Shown here: piece after piece, positions 35,556 to 46,615 of the stretch
How positions within the stretch are numbered: the stretch's first letter is position 1
How the letters are laid out: each line of letters begins with the position of its first letter
Assembly (NCBI GenBank): GCA_029948255.1
Contig: JALIZF010001830.1
Coordinates: 372,001-436,000 of the forward strand
Source of the DNA: Telmatactis stephensoni
Lineage: Eukaryota; Cnidaria; Anthozoa; Actiniaria; Isophelliidae
Length of the DNA stretch: 64,000 bases
Reading direction: 5' to 3'
The notes under the pieces: generated by a model
What the model saw: only the letters and a program-made list of their open reading frames with translations
Told to the model about the DNA's origin: nothing
Database searches by the model: none
Position numbers and translations under genes: made by a program

Positions 35556-38500
35556 CATGTTCTCATTAGTTAAATTAATGTTTTGATAAACATAATCTAA
35601 AACAGATTCCATTCTTCCATCAGTCTCTACTATAATAGATGCACAAAATATGTCAAGATATGTGGAGAACAGCAGTAGTGCCACTTGACTAGTCATCTTG
35701 TGGAGTACTTTTCTGTTCTTGCAACAATTTGATGTCATCTATTAAATGCACAGAAAAATGGAATCTATTTGATAAATAGCATCTTCATATAATAATAACA
35801 ACTTTAGATACCTTTTTCTTCAGAGTATAAGTCTTTGCAAGACAATGAACATGCACCCAAACCAAGTGCAGCAGGAGAAACAAAAAGGCCAATAAGTAGA
35901 TATGGTCTACAAAACCATGTCAATGAATGACCAGCCTTGGTGAGTATCATTGCTACAATAACAGGTAAGACTAGACCAGCTATCCATGCAAGTAGAAGAG
36001 TGCCAAGAGATGTCGCAAGGCATTTGATGCTTGACTTTGTAACTATGATACAAAATAATAGTCTTAGAATACAGACTACTCCCTTGAAGTAAATGCATAT
36101 TCAAGTGGATATCTGTTAAAAATTATGGTCTGCATTCTTTACATTATTGTGAAATCTCCACTAAGCCATCTTTCTATAATGGCCACCTTGTCACAATGGT
36201 GACCTCTCAATAACAAGAAGTGTCCCAAAGATAGCTGTGGTAAAGAAATTAATTTGTATCTCTAATAATTTAGAGAATTAGGCACCAGTTCTGAAAGCTG
36301 CTTGATAAGGGCTCATTCCAATAATTTTGCATATGAAGACTGAGCCAATTTATATAAAGCACAATTTACCTCCTTTTTGAGCATCTCCTTTCCTGTTTAT
36401 AGTGAAGAATTTCTTCAAGATCAAGAGTGTAGTTACAATGAATGTTATACCATTGACAATAACTCCTATCCTCTCAGGATAATGAACCATAAAGAGACCC
36501 ATAAAGTCAAAAAACACCATAGCACCATGACGATATTCCCCAGGATCCTGTAACAAGGGGGAATTAGCTATCTCCATGACAACAGAGAACACATTTTCTC
36601 CTGCTCGCTGTATAGATCCTTTGGTTATGGCTGCTGGTGTGTCATAGAATGTGTGATACACATATCCATTGGAATGGTAAGCTATGTCTATACCTAGATT
36701 TAAATCAAAAAGGTATTAGTATCTGTAATAACAATTTATAGTAATTATGATTTATTTATTTCTAAAGTACAAAAATCAATTTGAGTGTAGGATAAAAACT
36801 GTGCATTATTGGGCTATTTTATTATGAGTCCTATAGTTGAATAAATCTTGAGTGTTGAACAGCAAATCAAGTGCATCCATACCTCAGTGGACACAAAGAA
36901 ATAACTCTCATCGCTCAGCCATCATTGCCTCCAATAATTATTGTACTGATGTCATGACATATTGATTATAACAACTGTTGTTATAACCAGTATGTCAGTA
37001 CAATAATTATTGGCAGGAGGCAATGCTGGCTGAGCAATGAGAGCACCAGTCTGTCACTTCTGTGGCCCTTGGTTCGATTTTCTAAGACAGGGAAGGGCAT
37101 CACATGTGGCTTTTCTCTGGGTACTTCAGTTTTCCTCCCTCAGTAAAAACATACCAGTTTTGATCTAAGCTTCTACTCCATGGTCATACATGGGTTGGAT
37201 GGTGGCTGCTGCATGTGTGTGTATATAACTGTGTTATTATTGTCTTCATAACTGAAAGTGCCTTAAATGTTTGTATATACCTTCAACTAGACCACACTGA
37301 GCTGTGCCCTTCATAAATTATTCAGCACTTGTGCTGCAAGGAAGGGTGATGAGCTACCCAAATTATTATCATTACAGTAACAGGGTTCCCAGCCATTCTG
37401 AAATATTGAATTCCCTGACTTTTCACTGACTTTTCCCTGACTAAAACTCAGTTTTTCCTGACTATTTTGCACAAGACAGACACAACAATTTATAAGTTAC
37501 TTCCAATATGGCTGGCACTTTAAGTTGTGTCCAGACCATTTTTTGTCATACGACTATTCCACAGAAGACAAAAAATACAAAATGTTGGTGTAACTAACAT
37601 GACCAGTTTGTTAAATGCTCCAAATAATTTATTCTCTCTTTGATAGACTGTTTTTTCTTTACTTAAAATAGCATCTACAAGAAATATTTTTTAGTTATTT
37701 ATACAAAATTCCCTCGGCTGACTTTTCCCTGACTTCAAGTGATTATCTAAATTTCCCTGACCAAATAAAGAATTTCCTGACTTTTCACTGACTTTTCCCT
37801 GACTGTGTTTTTCCCTGACTTTTCCCTGACCCCTGGGAACCCTGAGTAACTATATATAACTCACCAGGAATGTTCCCATAGTCTCTAAAGATTCTAAAAT
37901 CAGTATCACTAGGGATCAGACCACCCTGAAAGATTTCTTGGCCAATCACCTGTGCACATGGATATGGAGCAACTTCAGTATAAACTTTAACTAGCCAGGG
38001 ATGTTCTGGACCAGTCTGAAAGACAATTTCTTTACCGCCTATGAAATGTAAATAAAAATACATATTATTGCATACTTAATAATACACAGAGTATTATATG
38101 TAGTACTGTATCATTCAACAACTAGATTCCATTTTTCTGGGTCTGTACTCTAATAGATGCACAGATGACATCAAAATATGGTGAGAATTAACAAAAAAGG
38201 ACACCTTGAGATGAAGTTGAGTGGTGTGACTGTTGTTCTCACCAGATTTTGATGTCTTCTGTGAATCTATTAGAGTACAGACCTATGGAAAAATGGAATC
38301 TATACATCTTATATCATATTCATCAAAACATTTCACCCAATCAGACAAATCAGAGCATGCATATAGTGTAAATTAGGAAAATAGAGAGGATAAATCATGG
38401 TTTAATAGACTTTTTTCCAGAATGGCCACAGTTCATTAGCATAATTTTTTTTCAACCAAAGTCGTCATTAATCCCAAAAATACTAAAGAGTATATTTCCC

Positions 38501-40310
38501 TTAGCAACTTTTGCAAAAATTTAAAAATTAAAATCCACGTAGATATATGAATTTTCCAAATTGTGAAATTTTACAGACTGAAATGTATGGCTATACCCCC
38601 AGATACATTTCTCTGTAAAATTAGCAAATTTGAAAAATTCATATTTTTAGGGATTTTCATTGGAATTTTCCAAATTTTTGCAAAGCTTCTAAGTGAAACA
38701 TGCTCTTTTAATCAGTATTCTCACTATGGGCACCCACTCTTAATCACCCTTTGGTAAACTAAGATATGGTAAGTGACTGCATAATTATGCCCTGAAGGCA
38801 AGAGTGAAGAGTGAAGCTTCTGGGTTTGTGGAAATCATTGCAGCGGGGAGGGGGGTGGGTCATTGATATGTCATCAATGTGTTTCCCAAAATGAAGAGAT
38901 GTTCAACCTCTTGAAGTCCTATTTATGCTAAACAGGGCCCATAATTATGTAACTAGTAATCTCTGGGAGTTCATTGCATGGGGGGGGGGGGGGGGGGGGG
39001 TAGTAATTATGGTGTTTGTTCATAACTAATTAGTAAGGATCTTGATAGACATTTAACAAGAAAAACTAGCGCAATGAGTTGGACGTTTCAATGACCTCCT
39101 GTCATCATTCTCAACAACAATTTATTGACAGATCAAGCGTGAATTAATTGACAAGGAAAATATATTTACATTCAAACAAAAAGTTTTGCTTTGACAGAGT
39201 CCGATTGGACGTTCAGGGTTGGTTTTAAAACGTTGTTGTTCTAAATTTGACTGTTTAATATTCGAAATGCTACTCATCAGGGATCTTTTTGTTTGAATGT
39301 AAATATATTTTCCTTGTCAATTAATTCACGCTTGATCTGTCAATAAATTGTTGTTGAGAATGATGACAGGAGGTCATCGAAACGTCCAACTCATTGCGTT
39401 AGTTTTTCTTGTTAATTGTTCATAACTGCAGTGAGAATAAAGTCATTATGGGTGAATGAATAAATTGAATGAATGAATAAATGGGAAAATTAAAAATTGA
39501 ATCAATAAGTGAATAAAGTTCTAAAATCTAAAACCACACCTGCACCAGCTGCTTCAAGATTCACAAAAGCCCTGACAGACTTGGCCCAGGGATGTTGCGT
39601 GATAAATCCATGACTTGCTTGAAGAACGTTCTCTTCAGCTCCATTAAAAAGGAAAATTAACCCATGGGTAATCTTCGCTTTCGGACACTCTGAAATCACT
39701 CTCAAAATCTCCAACATTGTGGCACAGCTGACAGCGTCATCGCTTGCACCAAAGCCACCAGGAACAGAATCAAAGTGAGCATTTATTAAAACTGTATGTT
39801 CGGCGGGAGAAGTCTGTAATAGGACTAACACGAACTACAATGTTTGTAATATTGTAGTAATGGCTAGTGAATCCATCGAGAAAGTCCAGCGTAAAAGTTC
39901 CTGTAGGTTTTTGAATGTCAACCTCAATGATAACAGATTTCTTCGCCGATGCTTTGATTCTGTTTACTTGATTAAGTATGTAATTGACTGCATAGGATTT
40001 CGTTTGCTATGCTTCCTGTAGGACGAGGTCCAAATGAAGTGATTGCATCTAGGTGGACTCTGGCACGAGCTTCGGAAAACTCGCCGAAGTGTGTGTCATG
40101 TGGTTTTGGAGCAGGAACAGAACGGGATTCCAAAAAAGCAACGGTTAAAATAACACCATAAAAACATACAATCACTGTAAAAATCCATGAATAGCCGTGA
40201 TTCTCCTGAGGCAAGTATTCCGGCCTAGTTTCATAGCTTTTATCCTCAACCACGCTGTGTCCATTTGGATTCTTTGTCCCTCTTCTTCGAACCTGCGCGC
40301 CCTCCTCCAT
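25124..40310 (-). CDS. ERMP1: ERMP1, endoplasmic reticulum M28 metallopeptidase
   Basis: Ten exons: 40310-39540, 38038-37865, 36693-36370, 36042-35812, 35257-34850, 34562-34416, 26941-26745, 26064-25949, 25802-25645 and 25300-25124. After frame repair the product is about 899 residues, against about 904 in human ERMP1. A cytosolic N-terminus ([11 protein letters not shown]) precedes one TM helix. The M28 domain follows with zinc-site motifs [30 protein letters not shown] and YHTFYD. Then come several TM helices and a luminal C-terminal domain ([21 protein letters not shown]). Three single-base frame breaks occur: an extra base at about 39995, another at about 39805, and one in an A5 run at 35813-35817 that spoils the exon 4/5 phase. 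The start at 40310 follows the family; an in-frame upstream ATG lies at 40355. Introns are rich in MITEs, and the 7.5-kb sixth intron holds a Crypton-bearing insertion. Confidence 0.93.
25318..25612. repeat. Purine-rich GGAA/GAAGG tract in an ERMP1 intron
   Basis: Imperfect GAAGGAA repeats include three tandem copies of GGAAAGGAGGGAAGAAATGAA. Low-complexity frames on the minus strand here are not genes. Confidence 0.85.
27187..27332. repeat. Palindromic element, about 145 bp
   Basis: Arms CAATTATTGGATGA and GAATTATTAAGGCC through GTGTTATCTGCC are mirrored around GAAGCCGAAGGCT. It is a hairpin-forming MITE within the larger insertion. Confidence 0.8.
28574..30389 (+). CDS. Crypton-type tyrosine recombinase
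   Basis: Two exons, 28574-28868 and 29290-30389, both phase 1 at the junction (GTAAGA donor, TTTATAG acceptor), give 464 residues. If the better-context ATG at 28622 ([11 protein letters not shown]) is used, the length is 448. Numbered from 28574, the recombinase signature is complete: an Arg in WCRRGREG (234-237), H360-x-x-R363 in NHSVRAT, H386 in SGHRNE, and the nucleophile Y395 in LRSYN, nine residues later. This matches DUF3504/Crypton-derived proteins. No stop or frameshift interrupts it. A polyadenylation signal, AATAAA, lies at 30565-30570. It would act in the nucleus by site-specific recombination. It could be a live transposase or a domesticated copy; its setting in an ERMP1 intron and in repeats favours a mobile element. 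Confidence 0.88.
30729..30916. repeat. Palindromic element, about 188 bp, downstream of the recombinase
   Basis: AGCATTATCACACTCTTTTC at the left is mirrored at the right end. The centre is the reverse complement of the core at 6546-6724 (CACGAGCCGTAGGCGAGTG), and GATGTTGGGAGAA arms occur in both. The two are members of one hairpin family with different outer arms. Confidence 0.85.
32125..33590. repeat. 95-bp minisatellite, about 15 copies, in ERMP1 intron 6
   Basis: The unit starts CAATGCATGCACACAACAAC and includes ACTTACTGGGGGACA and CACTACCTGACTACAAT. Early units carry an extra ACTCTCACACA segment (about 107 bp). Copies are nearly identical. A further unit end lies at 27003-27050, across the Crypton-bearing insertion. 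Frames read from it are not genes. Confidence 0.95.
33720..33870 (-). repeat. Possible tRNA-derived SINE head
   Basis: Read on the minus strand, GGTGGCCAAGTGGCTTGAGT resembles a tRNA A box, and GGTCCCAAGTTTAA, about 35 bp on, resembles a B box. The tail runs into unannotated intron sequence. The identification is by shape only. Confidence 0.35.
35603..35768. mobile_element. MITE with AGATTCCAT termini, copy 1
   Basis: It lies in an ERMP1 intron. The left end AGATTCCATTCTTC mirrors GAAAAATGGAATCT at the right, and AATAGATGCAC..ATGTCATCTATT is internal. It is the same family as 38123-38302 and 41401-41701. Confidence 0.6.
36907..37380 (+). repeat. tRNA-derived SINE with an inverted partial head
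   Basis: TGGCTGAGCAATGAGAGCA (near 37029) resembles an A box and TTGGTTCGATTTTC (near 37069) a B box; an unrelated body follows to about 37380. A reverse-oriented head (CTCATCGCTCAGCCATCATT) lies at 36908. The two are joined by an AT-rich palindrome (CAATAATTATTGTACTGA arms), making a head-to-head pair. It lies in an ERMP1 intron. Confidence 0.5.
37381..37844. mobile_element. hAT-like non-autonomous element beside an ERMP1 splice donor
   Basis: CAGGGTTCCCAG at the left is mirrored by CTGGGAACCCTG at the right, with AGTAA outside both ends. The interior repeats TTTTCCCTGACTTTTC-type blocks. The termini resemble hAT elements, but their usual 8-bp duplication is only partly visible. The right end is 18 bp from the donor of ERMP1 exon 2. 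Confidence 0.65.
38123..38302. mobile_element. MITE with TAGATTCCAT termini, copy 2
   Basis: TAGATTCCATTTTTC..GAAAAATGGAATCTA ends enclose 150 bp; inner arms TCTGTACTCTAATAGATGCA and its mirror follow. It is the most regular copy of the family also at 35603 and 41401. The TA ends suggest a Tc1/mariner-type origin. Confidence 0.7.
39057..39411. mobile_element. 355-bp MITE with TTAA target duplication
   Basis: CAAGAAAAACTAGCGCAATG is mirrored at the right end (GCGTTAGTTTTTCTTG), with arms of about 130 bp. TTAA flanks both sides (39053-39056 and 39412-39415). It lies in ERMP1 intron 1. The TTAA flanks fit piggyBac- or Kolobok-derived elements, as for 23376-25078, but the termini differ. Confidence 0.75.
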
Positions 40311-41185
40311 TTGTGCAAACTGAACTTCGGACCAGCACACAGGGAACCCAAACATTTAGTACATTTTTCAAGGAAGTCACATTTCTTATAGTTACAATCA
40401 AAATAAACGTATGAGCACTTGCGTCTGGTGTATTTTATTGGTAGAGTATGATAACGTGAACCTGAGTTGTAAAGCATTCTAATTTCACAAAAAGTCTATA
40501 CTGAGACAACCACAGGAAGCCCACACAAATAACATCTGCCCATTGGAAATAATTTAAAATGCTCAGTGTTAGGCTTCCACATAAACTATTAAAACATTTG
40601 ATAAAAAAAACAAGCGAAATGCAAAACATTCTCATTATTCATTCATGTGTAATAATTGCTTAACGCCCTGTTGCACAAGGTGATTTTTCTTGCAACTTAC
40701 AGTGCAACACCACTGCGTTACAGATTGCAGGAGATTGCATATAACATCCCTCTCTGCAATTTGTAATACGTTGCAAGTTGCAGAAAAAGTTTAAGGAGCT
40801 TCAAGTGTTCGCAATGTTGCAATTAATGCAAGCTGGAGCATGTAACACAACAACAACCTAAAAATGTAATCACTGTTGAACGTGGCCAATCAGAGCACAG
40901 TGACATATTTGGATCTATTGCAGATGAGAAAGCATTGTATTGCAAGTTGTGAACAGAGTTGTGCACATCTGATACCTCACTTGCAACTTGCAATGCAATG
41001 CTGTCCATCAGTGCCCTATAACATGGCCTTTGCCTTAATTTCCATACATGTGCTTAGTACTAAAGTTCTAAAGAATATATTTACACACCCAACTCTAATT
41101 GAGCTACACAAAAGGGAAATTGAATGCTACCTTTGCTATATAGGACAATAAATAGACTTGATAGTTTTATATGTACATATTGCTG

Positions 41186-42545
41186 TTAGTGTACTGCTGA
41201 TCCTTCTATTGTTACTCGATGGATTGAAATAAAATGATCATATCCACTCTTGATGACAAATCTAACGTGACTGGCAGAAGTAATAGGAATTTTTATGTCC
41301 TCCATCTGCATCTGTCCTTCGAAGATTCTCCAGTTCTTTAAACAAAGGAAAAAGAAAACAAAAACACAATGAAAATACCACTATATAAGCTATTTAACAA
41401 ATAGATTAACATTTTGATGCATGTGAACTCAATGCACTCTAGCACGTGCAGATATCAAAATGTGGTGATACTAAAAAAGAACACCAGAGACAAAATCCAG
41501 TGGTGTGATTGCTGTTCTCACTACATCTTGATGTCTCCTGCACATCTATTGCATTAGGACAGACCCACACATCCTCGGAGACCCAGAGCTTCAGGGAGGG
41601 GAAGGAGAGTGGAAGACGTCCTTTTCCCTTCAATTTCCTTTCCCCTCCCATTCTGATGCTTTCGGTCTCCAAGAATGAGACCCACAGAAAATGCAATCTA
41701 TTTATATTTCAATGAAATATTTCATCCAGTCTGGGAACATAAGATTCTGTGTACTGTAGAGTTCTTGACCAATCAGTTATTGGATGGAAATAGAAATATC
41801 CACAAAAATGCATTGTACTAAGAAATTATAAATGTAAGGACGAGAAGAAATATTGTTGACATGTTTCTGTTTTAATATTTCGACCGCTCTCCAGCGATCA
41901 TCATCAGTTATGAAACTGAATTTACAAAAATCATAACATGTAAATTCAGTTTCATAACTGATGATGATCGCTGGAGAGCGGTTGAAATATTAAAACAGAA
42001 ACATGTCAACAATATTTCTTCTCTTCCTTACATTTATATTTAAACTTTATGCCCACATAAACATACTAAGAAATTCCTTTAAAAAATCAAAAATAAATTT
42101 ATACCTTTTTCTGCAAGATTTTCAAATTCAATAGCTTCAGATTTGATACTTCTCTGGATATTTAGCTTCTTGACTGACCAAAAATAATAATAAAAATAAG
42201 AAATTGAGACAAAAAAAGTGATCAGTCATCACTGACACAGTCATCTCAAAACTACAAAGTTCCTTACCATTAGAACACATAATTTTCACCATACCAATAC
42301 TCATTAGCGATGGAAAACTAATAATAAACTCTTGCGGGTACAGTCCTGAAGTCGGCCAGAATGTATCCAGCGTTCTAACAAATAAAGATTTCAGATTTCG
42401 ATGGTTTCCAAGGAAATTTTGTAAACAACTTTGTAAATTTGATAATATCTTACCCATCGATGATATTTTCTGGTGGAAAACACTCATTATAGGAAGATGC
42501 TTGTGTAATCCTGGCTCCAGCGGTTTCTAATGCTACATCAAGCAT
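41186..42545 (-). CDS. IFT25: Intraflagellar transport protein 25 (HSPB11)
   Basis: Four exons: 42545-42454, 42374-42268, 42173-42105 and 41335-41186. The product is about 138 residues, close to human HSPB11/IFT25 (144). Shared features include PPENIIDG in exon 1, TFWPTSGLYPQEFIISF in exon 2, EGQMQ in exon 4, and the closing FDHF-like YDHFISIHRVTIEG. The family is a small jelly-roll IFT-B subunit that pairs with IFT27 in cilia. The exon 3/4 phase works only if one A of the A5 run at 42106-42110 is removed, giving LAEK|NWRIFEGQ, which matches the human length exactly; this looks like a homopolymer error. The start at 42545 matches the family; the frame is open further upstream. It lies about 875 bp upstream of ERMP1 on the same strand. 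Confidence 0.85.
41401..41701. mobile_element. MITE related to the TAGATTCCAT family, copy 3
   Basis: ATAGATTAACATTTTGATGC at the left partly mirrors AATGCAATCTAT at the right. The inner core AGTGGTGTGATTGCTGTTCT matches AGTGGTGTGACTGTTGTTCT in the copy at 38123. It carries an extra 90-bp segment. It lies in IFT25 intron 3. Confidence 0.55.
41829..42038. repeat. Palindromic element, about 210 bp, in IFT25
   Basis: Arms AATGTAAGGA, TATTGTTGACATGTTTCTG and GATCATCATCAGTTATGAAA are mirrored almost perfectly around a short loop. It is a non-coding hairpin MITE in the last intron of IFT25, close to exon 3. Confidence 0.8.
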
Positions 42546-43100
42546 TTTTATCACCAAAAATTGAGGGAAAAAAACTGAACGAAAGCAAACTGTGAGCGAT
42601 AAGTTTGTAACGAGCACGCGATATAACGGAACAGCGGTTTTCCCTAATGCCCTTTTACACAGGTAGCCCATCAATAGGAGAAGAATGTGATATTTTCTCA
42701 AGAGACCATAATACTAAGAGAGCTGCAAAAATATCTATATTTCAAAAAAATGCAAGTGCCATATATTATTACTATGGAGGGCGATTTTTTTAAAAAATCG
42801 TTTTTTTAGATCAAATAAATAATACACAATAACATTTGAGAGCTTTCAACTTTATTTTAAATCATTTTCTCCTCTTTAGATATCACTCAGAAGTATAGCT
42901 TGGGCTCCCTGTGGGCTTAGCTTTCAAACAGAAGTGCTCGCGGACGGGACCGTTTGCTTTCGGCATTTTATTTTTTTTGAGTTCTATATGTTGAACAGCC
43001 TTGTGCGTGCGATGGCGAAGTTACTATAAATAGCCTTCATTAGTCACCGCGAACATCACACAGACACCAATACTGAGTTTTGCTTTATTAGTATTAAGGT

Positions 43101-43272
43101 CTCTTCTCTTCTCTTCTCTTCTCTTCTCTTCTCTTCTCTTCTCTTCTCTTCTCTTCTCTTCTCTTCTCTTCTCTTCTCTTCTCTTCTCTTCTCTTCTCTT
43201 CTCTTCTCTTCTCTTCTCTTCTCTTCTCTTCTCTTCTCTTCTCTTCTCTTCTCTTCTCTTCTCTTCTCTTCT
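43101..43272. repeat. (CTCTT)n microsatellite
   Basis: An almost pure 5-bp repeat of about 34 copies. Read on the minus strand it gives an EEKRR-type peptide, which is not a gene. Confidence 0.98.
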
Positions 43273-43845
43273 TTTGCTTTTCTTTTTTTAATTGTCAGGA
43301 GTATATCGTCCAAGCGAGTTAATTCCTTTACTGGCTTTTTTGTCGCCTAACACTATAGAAGGTCCTCCTATGCGTTGTATAACAAAGAATGTGAGAAATC
43401 GGAGGATCTCCACCCTCGGGGCCCATGCAGTTTGGAAGACTTGACGGACCACTAGAAAAGTGAAATGGAATTTAGGGGGGATTTCAGCTTGTACGAATTT
43501 GTTTTTTAGGTGAAAATGAATTTTGTTTCTTTGCCTCCTTCTTGGCACGAATTGTTTTCCAATCTTTTTCCCTTGCATTATTTTACTTTTATATTTTACT
43601 TTGTCGATCCACACACTTTTCTTATAGTTCTGCTTGGTATAACAATTTCATACGACGCACAGTATTTCGTAATATTCTTAGTATTTGATTAATTTACTTT
43701 TTCTTTTCTTTAAATCACAATGCATTTATTCCTTCCGTTTTTAATTCAGGAACTATAGCGATACCTTCAATTTTCTAACATTTAAATCGGCTACCGTATT
43801 CAAATTAATGTGGCTTCATCGATATTTAAACAAGTTTAAAACGGC

Positions 43846-44262
43846 CGATGCCTGGGGGGGGGGGGGGGGGGGGAGACTCCTATATATAAGTGGACGGGGA
43901 TGCTCGTCAGAAATTTTGAAAATAACCCCTAAAAGGTACCTGAGTGTGAGTGGCAACAACTCATTTCTACCCCTAAAAGGCACCAATTCAAAAACAATAA
44001 TAAAGAATTAAAGTAATGAAACACTTTGTTGTCGATGTGCTTTGAAGATTGATCAATTCAGATCATCGAAATCGTCCCTTTCATGCTTATTTTAGGTAGT
44101 TTATTTAACCCGGCCAAAACAGACCCTAAAAGGTACCAGCTATGTCTCTGGTAGTCCACTTAAGTCTGAGACACCCTAAAAGGTACCAAATTGCAGATTT
44201 TGACCCCTAAAAGGTACGACGAGCATCCCCGTCCATTTACGATTGGAGTTCCCCCCGGGGGC
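43846..44262. mobile_element. Inverted-repeat element with internal CCCCTAAAAGGTACC repeats
   Basis: TGGACGGGGATGCTCGTC near 43890 is mirrored by GACGAGCATCCCCGTCCA near 44217, and the ends run into G/C homopolymers. Between them CCCTAAAAGG(T/C)ACC-type blocks occur about six times. No coding capacity. Confidence 0.65.
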
Positions 44263-44869
44263 CGATGAACCAGAGAATTACATGGATCTCTTTGACAGAA
44301 ACTAATATGACATGGTTTTACCATTTTAGATAAAATATTGTCTTGATGATTTACCACAGGAAGACTGATATCACTGAACAATATCGACAAAAAGAAGGCG
44401 TTTGCATAGTTTTAACTACATCAGTGCTACATGCAGTGATAGAGCTTAGCTTGGACAGATGTTTACAGAGTGGCACTGAGCCACCTTCGATTTCTGCACT
44501 CTCAGGCTCTGCTTTTTTAGCTATTGTTGTCCTTGGCTAATAGTTTCCCAACTTAATTGGACTGATGACTCAGTAGGACTAGCTTGTCAAGGAAACACGC
44601 GCATGAACCAACTTAGGCTTTATCTTTAAATTTTGCCATGATAGCTAGAAGCCTGTGTGGAACATGTAGATCCGCATCGTTGCTAAGATACGATTTTTGT
44701 CGTGTCATATATAGCATCAACCAGCAACTGGTCGTTACACCCACTCTTCATCCTCGATTGCACAACTTGATACGATGGACTGTCGCTTTTCTTGTCTTTG
44801 TTCATACACTGAAACAAATTGAAAGAAAATATTAAGGAGGGAAAAAGAAAGAAAACGAGCGCGTAAAAT

Positions 44870-45060
44870 TTAACCCCGATACAACGAAGCACGATATAAC
44901 GTCAATCCGATATAACGAACCTTGATAAAACAAAACATTTTTCCACACCATCAAATAGAAGATGTATGCATTTCAATGCAACCCCAATAACGAGCTCCAG
45001 TATAACGAACCAAGTTTGAGTCTTGGCATTTGGTTATATCGAGGCTTTAATGTAATACAT
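44870..45060. mobile_element. Possible Tigger/pogo-type remnant
   Basis: GATATAACG(A/T) motifs recur (near 44891 and 44910), TATAACGAACC occurs near 45001, and an inverted TTATATCGAGG lies near 45032. Such words are typical of pogo/Tigger termini as I recall them. No transposase is visible. Confidence 0.3.
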
Positions 45061-46615
45061 GATTCAAGTAAAAACATGATACCGACAGTGAACACTTTAT
45101 CCCCACCCCTCTCCCCATCAGTGTCAAGAGAAGCCGAAAGTGTGTGGAAAGAACTTCAGACCGAACTCTTGCTCACACTGACCAAATAAAGCCACACCCT
45201 TGCCCCTTGCTCCTTCACAGCTGAACGAGTTAAAACTGATGCAATTTGTGATCATGGAGTCACTTAAAGTCTTCCGCAGTTGTCATTTCAACATGAAGAG
45301 TTTTTCCGTTTCTGTATCCGTCTCCCTTGTCATGTCCCTTTACACTAAGCTGATAGTGCGTCGAAGCTGCAAAAAGAATAATGGTGCAAGAACCTATATT
45401 TTTGGTGCCGAAAAATGTGGAGAATGTTTTTGTGTTGTTTGTGCTGCTTGTGCCTCCCAGATTTCTTCCCAGACTTCTTAACGCTAATATCACATCAACT
45501 TTATCCAAAAAGACCTCAGTCGCTTTGAAATATAATGCGTAGGCTATTAACGATATTTTTTTCATGATCTCAGAGATTAAAAGCACGTTCTCTCAGTCAT
45601 GGTAAGTATTAGACCTCACTAATCACAATTTCAGACCTCCAGGACAGTTGTTCGCCCGTCTCTTATTACTAATCTTTCGGAAACATTTGAAATTCGAGCT
45701 TTTTTCCAAAATATTTTCTTTAACTTGGAGTTCTGTTTTGATGTTATTAAAAGGTCAAGGAAATTGGCATTTCGTAAATACATAGGAGTAATTAGTTGAT
45801 CTTTAGTAGCCCGCTTGCGAAGAGAAATGATTTCATCCAATTTTCTAATTTTACTGCTAGCGCTAAAAGAATAATTACTTTAATTTGAAGCCGTCCTGAC
45901 GAAATGTTTTTGAAGTATTATTCGCACACCTGGTTTGCTGAAAACTGTTGGTTTAGCCTTTCGTTTTTCCTCTTTTTTTCAGCGGATTTTACAGTCACGA
46001 GCATGCGCAGAATGAGAACAATAGTGATTTTTTCTAGAAAATACCGTTACCTGGGCAACCAGATCCTAGCCCAGCCACGTAATATCAAGTTCCCGTGGAG
46101 TCAAGCTCATATATACTGTAGATAATTGATATAAAATTTACATAAAAATCATTATTGGCTTCAAACGTTTTCATGCGATGAAATACTGAATTGGCCTTAT
46201 ATTCTTTGCTAATATTATTGACGAAATGAATCGAACTCCCTTCAAACACCTGACAATATAATTTTTATGAGCTTTCGCGTATTTAGCTGGGGATTACGTG
46301 TGAAATAGTGATCAACTAAATAAATATCATATTTTATCAGCAAGTGGAATCAGTAAAATGAGCTGAACGGAAGTAGAAGATTGTTTTCTGAAAATCCAAA
46401 AAGAGAAGTTATATATCAATGGCGAAACGTGATATGTGTGGGAAGAACCCAGCCAATAGCCGGGAATGATTTCATATATATGAGTTACCAAAGTACTTTC
46501 TATTATTTTGTGTTTTAATTTTCGCTTTCCGGTGCAAAATTACTCCGTGTTCAGTACTTTTAAAGCGGCATCAAAAGTCAAATAAAAAAGTGATAATTTA
46601 TTTGACTTTTTATTG

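Larger units (their letters stand above)
42720..46600. other. Gene-poor stretch between IFT25 and the TPR gene
   Basis: No supported gene. It holds a pentanucleotide tract, one MITE, and AT-rich sequence. Frames at 45260-45586 and 45631-45840 (minus) look moderately protein-like but have no recognised motif, so I did not call them. Confidence 0.55.

Noticed and set aside
37071..37090. A genuine tRNA gene at the GGTTCGA word
   Set aside because: Box A- and B-like words are present but the acceptor and anticodon stems do not pair; a SINE head fits better.
43056..43313. EEKRR-repeat reading frame
   Set aside because: Direct translation of a CTCTT microsatellite.
45260..45840. Minus-strand frames at 45260-45586 and 45631-45840 as possible exons
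   Set aside because: Composition is plausible, but I could not connect them by splice phase to a recognisable gene.
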